From a bacterium (GTDB lineage Bacteria > JAMCPX01), in contig JAJYUJ010000059.1 of NCBI GenBank assembly GCA_021792615.1, positions 1 to 9,861 of the forward strand: DNA of 9,861 nucleotides, in the 5' to 3' direction. Below the pieces are notes generated by a model. That model saw only the letters and a program-made list of their open reading frames with translations. It did not search any database and was not told the origin of the DNA. A program made the position numbers and the translations under genes. Positions 6,406 through 9,861 of the stretch are shown piece by piece. The stretch's first letter is position 1; each line of letters opens with the position of its first letter.

Positions 6406-9400
6406 CTACATTAGGTTTCTTAATTTGTTTTTTGCCGTATTTTCCATTTCGCTTGAAAGACCAAGTCCTATGGCCTTGAGGAGCGCTGCCTTTGCCCGTT
6501 CAGGCTCGTTCAGGTTCGCCAGCATCATACCCTCTTTGAAATATGCAGCCGCCGGATTCTTGCTGAACTTAACCGCATATCCATACTCTGTCAATGCCTT
6601 TTCATACATACCGTTATACTCGTAAGCCGTACCGAGTGCATAATATGCGCTCCCGTTGTCCGGAGCAATCTGAATCGCCTTTTTATAGTACTGCTGCGCC
6701 CGATCGATATCGCCGTTCTGATAATAAATAGTACCGAGTCCCACCATTGCTTTTGAATAATCCGGAGAAAGACCGAGGGCGGTCAGAAATTCCTTTTTTG
6801 CATCCTCTATCTTGCCTATGTAGTTGTAAGCCTCACCAAGCCTGTAATGTATCTCCGGATTTTTTGGCGCAATTTTCAAAGCCATCGTAAGGTAATCGAT
6901 GGCAGAGTATGTTTCTTTATTGTTGTAATAGTAATTCGACAGCGCAAGCAGGTAGTCCGGATTAGACGGTGCATACTTCATGGCGTTTTTCAAATCGTTG
7001 ATAGCTGCAATAGTATTGTTGCCTGCGATATTCATAAGACCCCGCTGATAGTATGCATCAGCCATTGCCGGGTCTCTATTTATGGCACTGGTATATTCGT
7101 TAATGGCGAACTGGATATTTCCCATGTCCCGGTACACATTCCCGAGCGCGTAATGATACACGGCATTGGTAGGATTTATCTTTATAGCACTTTCAAGGCA
7201 GGAAACCGCAGACGTAAACACGTTCCCGGCCTTGTATGCATTTGCCAATTTATAAAAAACCTTGGCATCGTATGGCTGAGCAGCTATAGAAGCATTGTAC
7301 GCTTTGATCGCATCATTCAGCCTGCGCTCGTTAAAATAAACGTCACCGAGTACTTCGTATCCATACGGCAGGGTAGAATTGATCGATAAGGCCTTTAAAG
7401 CATACTTCTCTGCTTGTGCATACTTCAATTCCTTGTTGAGCATTTCGGCCATATAGGCATCGTCCGTTGCTGAAACCGGTGATATGCTCAGTGCTGTGTT
7501 CAATTGCACAACCGCACCGGTATAATCGCCTTCTTTGCCCAACACCACGGCGTATTCGGTATGGAGGGGTGCGTACGAGGGGAACCGGTTCACTGCATTC
7601 AACAGCATGGCAGCGGCATTCTTGTAATCTTTTTTCTTCCTGAGCAGCCTTCCGTTCAGGGTAATAAACGCCGGATTGTCGGGAGACAGTTGAACGGCTC
7701 TCTCGATCGTGTTTAAAGCCGTATCCAGCTCCCCGTTTCCTTCCCGTGCAAGGGCCATCCCATAAAGAGCATGGAGGTTGTTCTTATCCAGCTTGAGACA
7801 TTCTGTGAAATAGGAAATGGCAAGAACATATTTTTTATCGAGATAGTATGCCTGGGCAAGCTTGAGGTAGCCATCAGCCGTTGTGCTGTCGGTTGCTATG
7901 GCCGTCTTATATTCGTTCTCCGCTTCGTTCAAATTGCCGATCTTCACGTACACATCACCGAGGGCTATGTATGCTTTCGCGGTTTTATTGTTCTGTAAAG
8001 AATTATTAAATGCTTCCTCGGCAGCCGGATAATTATTCAGGTGCATCTGCATCCGTCCTATGGTGTAGTACAAGCTTGCCTTATCGTACGAATCTATTTT
8101 GCTGCCGGCTTTGTTTAAAATATCATTCAAGTCGGCTATAGACTGCGTCGTACCGGTAGCACTGCTGGCCTGAATACGTGCCTTGAGAATAACTGCGGAT
8201 ATATTATATGGATAACCGGCAAGTATAGTATCGAGGATTTTAACAGCACGGGACGGCTCTTGCTGCTGTTGATATATTCTTGCAAGCAGGAGTTTTGCCT
8301 TGATCATATCGGGCTCGAGCGTTGCAGCTTGTTGAATGAGCGATGCTGCCGTTGTCAAAGATTCGCCCTGTTTAAAATCGATATATCCCCGGTAATATAA
8401 TGCTTCGGGCATGTCGGGAGACTTTTGTAACGCTGTGTCTATCTCCCGGGATGCATGGTTGTAATCATCGTTTGCTATGGCTATCATCGTTTCAACAAGA
8501 TGATAGCGGGCATCGTCGTGCAGCATGATCTTTAGACGTGAAAGGAAAGGAACGCTATTTTTCAACTCTCCCTGCAGATTGTTCCTGCCCTTGAGCACTG
8601 CATAGTCCTTTGCTATACCGATATAAGCGTTCAGCAGATGGTGGTCTGCGGCAAGAGCCTGTTCATAAAGGTTCAATGAACTCTCATAACCGCTGATGGT
8701 CCCCTGCAAATACTGTTTATCTGCCCCGTCGAGCAATAGTTCTGCGCGTGCTTTTGCTTTTGCAGAAGCGGGTATTACGCTATAACTCATGAACGTCAAT
8801 TTCTTGAAATCCGGGTGTGCCGGGGTATACTCGACAAGATAGTAATAAATTCCAAGAAGAGCCCCCAAAACGATGATGATGCCTGCAATCGATGCGGTCA
8901 GTAGTTTTGGCAGGTGCTTTTGCGGAACGGTGATTTTTTGTATAGGTGTTGCATCTTTTGTTGCCGGTACGGATTCCGGTATGGTAACAGCACCTTCCTG
9001 AAGCAGTGAAGTTTCTTCTTCGGATGCTCCGGGAACATTTTCCGGCCGGGGCGGTTTTGTATCCGCCGGCTCGGGCATGCTTTCTTCCTGCATCAATACG
9101 GTTTCATCCGGCAGTATGCCCATATCCGGTTGATCCTGTGCCTTACCGGCAGAAGATTTCCCAAGATCGGTTGATTCGAGCCAGCTCGTGTCCTCCTCAC
9201 CGGTTCCTTCTTCTTCCCCGGCTTTTTGTGCCGGCGCTGCTGCCCCTCCGGCATCGGATTTGATGTCATCCATGGAGAATTCTTCGAACCCCTCTATTAC
9301 ATCCCCCTGCTCGTTCGGCTCATTGCCGGCAGTCTTTTCCGTTTTATCCGCACCGGCGGTTGTTCCGGTCTCTTTTACCGGTGTTTCGTCCGGTCTTCCG

Positions 9401-9798
9401 ATGTCGGTAAAATCCATTTCAGGAATCGTCTCTTCACCGGCAGGAACATCTGCCGGCTTTTTTTCGCCGGTGTCCTGTATTTCAAGGGATTCGAATATAT
9501 CATCCAGATTCGTTTCTCCTTTTTCCGGCTTCACGTCGTCCTGCGCAGGAGCATCCTGTGCCGGTTTGCTGCCTGCCGCATCTGCCATCCCTGAATCATG
9601 CGACTCAGGTGAGACCGGCTGGTCCTGTTCGGGCGGTAACCCCTGCTGCCTGTCGTGCTGCTGGACGTCCGCATCGGAGGGCAGTGCTACCGTATTTTCA
9701 TGTCCGCATTTTTTACAGGTAAATTTATAGTTCTGATTTTTAAGCTGGGCCTCGGTAAACATATACATCGTTTGACAGTCTTCACACCTGAGAATCAT
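6406..9798 (-). CDS. Zinc-ribbon, single-pass membrane, tetratricopeptide repeat protein
   Basis: Four parts are visible. Residues 1-40 are an MJ0042-type zinc ribbon with CxxC pairs Cys5/Cys8 and Cys28/Cys31. Residues 40-297 are an acidic Pro/Glu/Ala/Gly/Thr-rich, probably disordered linker. Residues 299-321 are a transmembrane helix (TASIAGIIIVLGALLGIYYY). Lysines and a histidine just before the helix favour an inside N-terminus, which would put the rest outside the cytoplasm. From about residue 390 to the end there are about 20 TPR units of roughly 34 residues, with the usual W/Y-x-x-LG/A...Y...A...F/Y...A...P pattern. TPR arrays bind proteins; no enzyme motif is present. The start has a strong GGGAGGGG ribosome site (9801-9808) and overlaps the stop of the upstream frame as ATGA. 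The stop is 1 nt from smc, so the two are probably co-translated. The function is unknown; a membrane scaffold is the most that can be said. The topology is inferred. Confidence 0.9.
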   Translation of the reverse strand: MILRCEDCQTMYMFTEAQLKNQNYKFTCKKCGHENTVALPSDADVQQHDRQQGLPPEQDQPVSPESHDSGMADAAGSKPAQDAPAQDDVKPEKGETNLDDIFESLEIQDTGEKKPADVPAGEETIPEMDFTDIGRPDETPVKETGTTAGADKTEKTAGNEPNEQGDVIEGFEEFSMDDIKSDAGGAAAPAQKAGEEEGTGEEDTSWLESTDLGKSSAGKAQDQPDMGILPDETVLMQEESMPEPADTKPPRPENVPGASEEETSLLQEGAVTIPESVPATKDATPIQKITVPQKHLPKLLTASIAGIIIVLGALLGIYYYLVEYTPAHPDFKKLTFMSYSVIPASAKAKARAELLLDGADKQYLQGTISGYESSLNLYEQALAADHHLLNAYIGIAKDYAVLKGRNNLQGELKNSVPFLSRLKIMLHDDARYHLVETMIAIANDDYNHASREIDTALQKSPDMPEALYYRGYIDFKQGESLTTAASLIQQAATLEPDMIKAKLLLARIYQQQQEPSRAVKILDTILAGYPYNISAVILKARIQASSATGTTQSIADLNDILNKAGSKIDSYDKASLYYTIGRMQMHLNNYPAAEEAFNNSLQNNKTAKAYIALGDVYVKIGNLNEAENEYKTAIATDSTTADGYLKLAQAYYLDKKYVLAISYFTECLKLDKNNLHALYGMALAREGNGELDTALNTIERAVQLSPDNPAFITLNGRLLRKKKDYKNAAAMLLNAVNRFPSYAPLHTEYAVVLGKEGDYTGAVVQLNTALSISPVSATDDAYMAEMLNKELKYAQAEKYALKALSINSTLPYGYEVLGDVYFNERRLNDAIKAYNASIAAQPYDAKVFYKLANAYKAGNVFTSAVSCLESAIKINPTNAVYHYALGNVYRDMGNIQFAINEYTSAINRDPAMADAYYQRGLMNIAGNNTIAAINDLKNAMKYAPSNPDYLLALSNYYYNNKETYSAIDYLTMALKIAPKNPEIHYRLGEAYNYIGKIEDAKKEFLTALGLSPDYSKAMVGLGTIYYQNGDIDRAQQYYKKAIQIAPDNGSAYYALGTAYEYNGMYEKALTEYGYAVKFSKNPAAAYFKEGMMLANLNEPERAKAALLKAIGLGLSSEMENTAKNKLRNLM

Positions 9799-9861
9799 AG
9801 CCCCTCCCTGTTTGCAATTTTTTTAGAATTTTCTATCATTTTTATGAAATCCTTTTCTTTC
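9795..9861 (-). CDS. C-terminal end of an upstream gene (cut by window edge)
   Basis: One minus-strand frame stays open from the right edge for 21 codons and stops with TGA at 9795-9797. The TGA overlaps the TPR start as ATGA. The predicted tail, KEKDFIKMIENSKKIANREGL, is Lys/Glu-rich and helical, plausible for a real protein end. The ATGA overlap mirrors the ftsY/GDPD junction in the same operon, which supports the frame. The stretch is too short to name a family. If real, the operon begins upstream of this window. Confidence 0.5.
   Translation of the reverse strand, partial: KEKDFIKMIENSKKIANREGL
9801..9808 (-). promoter_or_regulatory. Shine-Dalgarno for the zinc-ribbon/TPR gene
   Basis: The minus strand reads GGGAGGGG just before CT-ATG, giving an anti-16S match with a core spacing of about 4 nt. 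It supports the ATG at 9798, which directly precedes the zinc-ribbon sequence MILRCEDC. Confidence 0.65.

Noticed and set aside
6847-7389. Long plus-strand open frame opposite the TPR gene
   Set aside because: It lies wholly inside the well-supported TPR repeats. Its protein has no domain pattern and reflects the codon bias of the opposite strand.
9188-9730. Long plus-strand Ser/Pro/Cys-rich frame opposite the zinc-ribbon linker
   Set aside because: It is a mirror of the Ala/Gly/Pro/Glu-rich linker codons. It has low complexity and no ribosome site that I can see.

Overview
The window reads as a bacterial chromosome segment of mid-range GC. Every supportable gene lies on the minus strand, so transcription runs from high to low coordinates. 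The lineage cannot be fixed from sequence alone. The combination of an MJ0042-type zinc ribbon fused to a long TPR array, an MglB-like roadblock protein, a full-length SMC and a large exported protein carrying a dispersed-type repeat recalls Desulfobacterota, Nitrospirota or similar groups; this is an inference.

Main block, 9861 down to 894. Six reading frames form one very tight, probably co-transcribed run. They are: the C-terminal end of an unidentified upstream gene; a 1130-residue membrane-anchored zinc-ribbon/TPR protein; the chromosome condensation ATPase Smc (1180 aa); a 112-residue roadblock/LC7 protein; a short FtsY, the SRP receptor GTPase (279 aa); and a glycerophosphodiester phosphodiesterase (261 aa). 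Junctions are ATGA overlaps (upstream gene/TPR and ftsY/GDPD), 1-nt gaps (TPR/smc and smc/roadblock) or 6 nt (roadblock/ftsY), so translational coupling is likely throughout. An smc-ftsY association occurs in other bacteria. The less expected members are the TPR protein in front and the roadblock protein wedged between smc and ftsY.

Spacer, 680-893. This 214-bp AT-rich gap holds a stem-loop at the end of the GDPD gene, an AT-rich inverted repeat and only a weak promoter candidate.

Edge gene, 1-679. This is a new, separately started gene for an exported protein. It has an N-terminal signal peptide, then a low-complexity stretch that looks like an in-frame dispersed repeat, then a charged helical region. 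It runs off the left edge.

How the genes may work together: Smc handles chromosome compaction and segregation, FtsY handles co-translational membrane targeting, and the GDPD handles phospholipid head-group turnover. The TPR protein and the roadblock protein look like scaffold or regulatory partners, but nothing in the sequence proves a physical link. I see no tRNA, rRNA, CRISPR array, transposase or attachment site.
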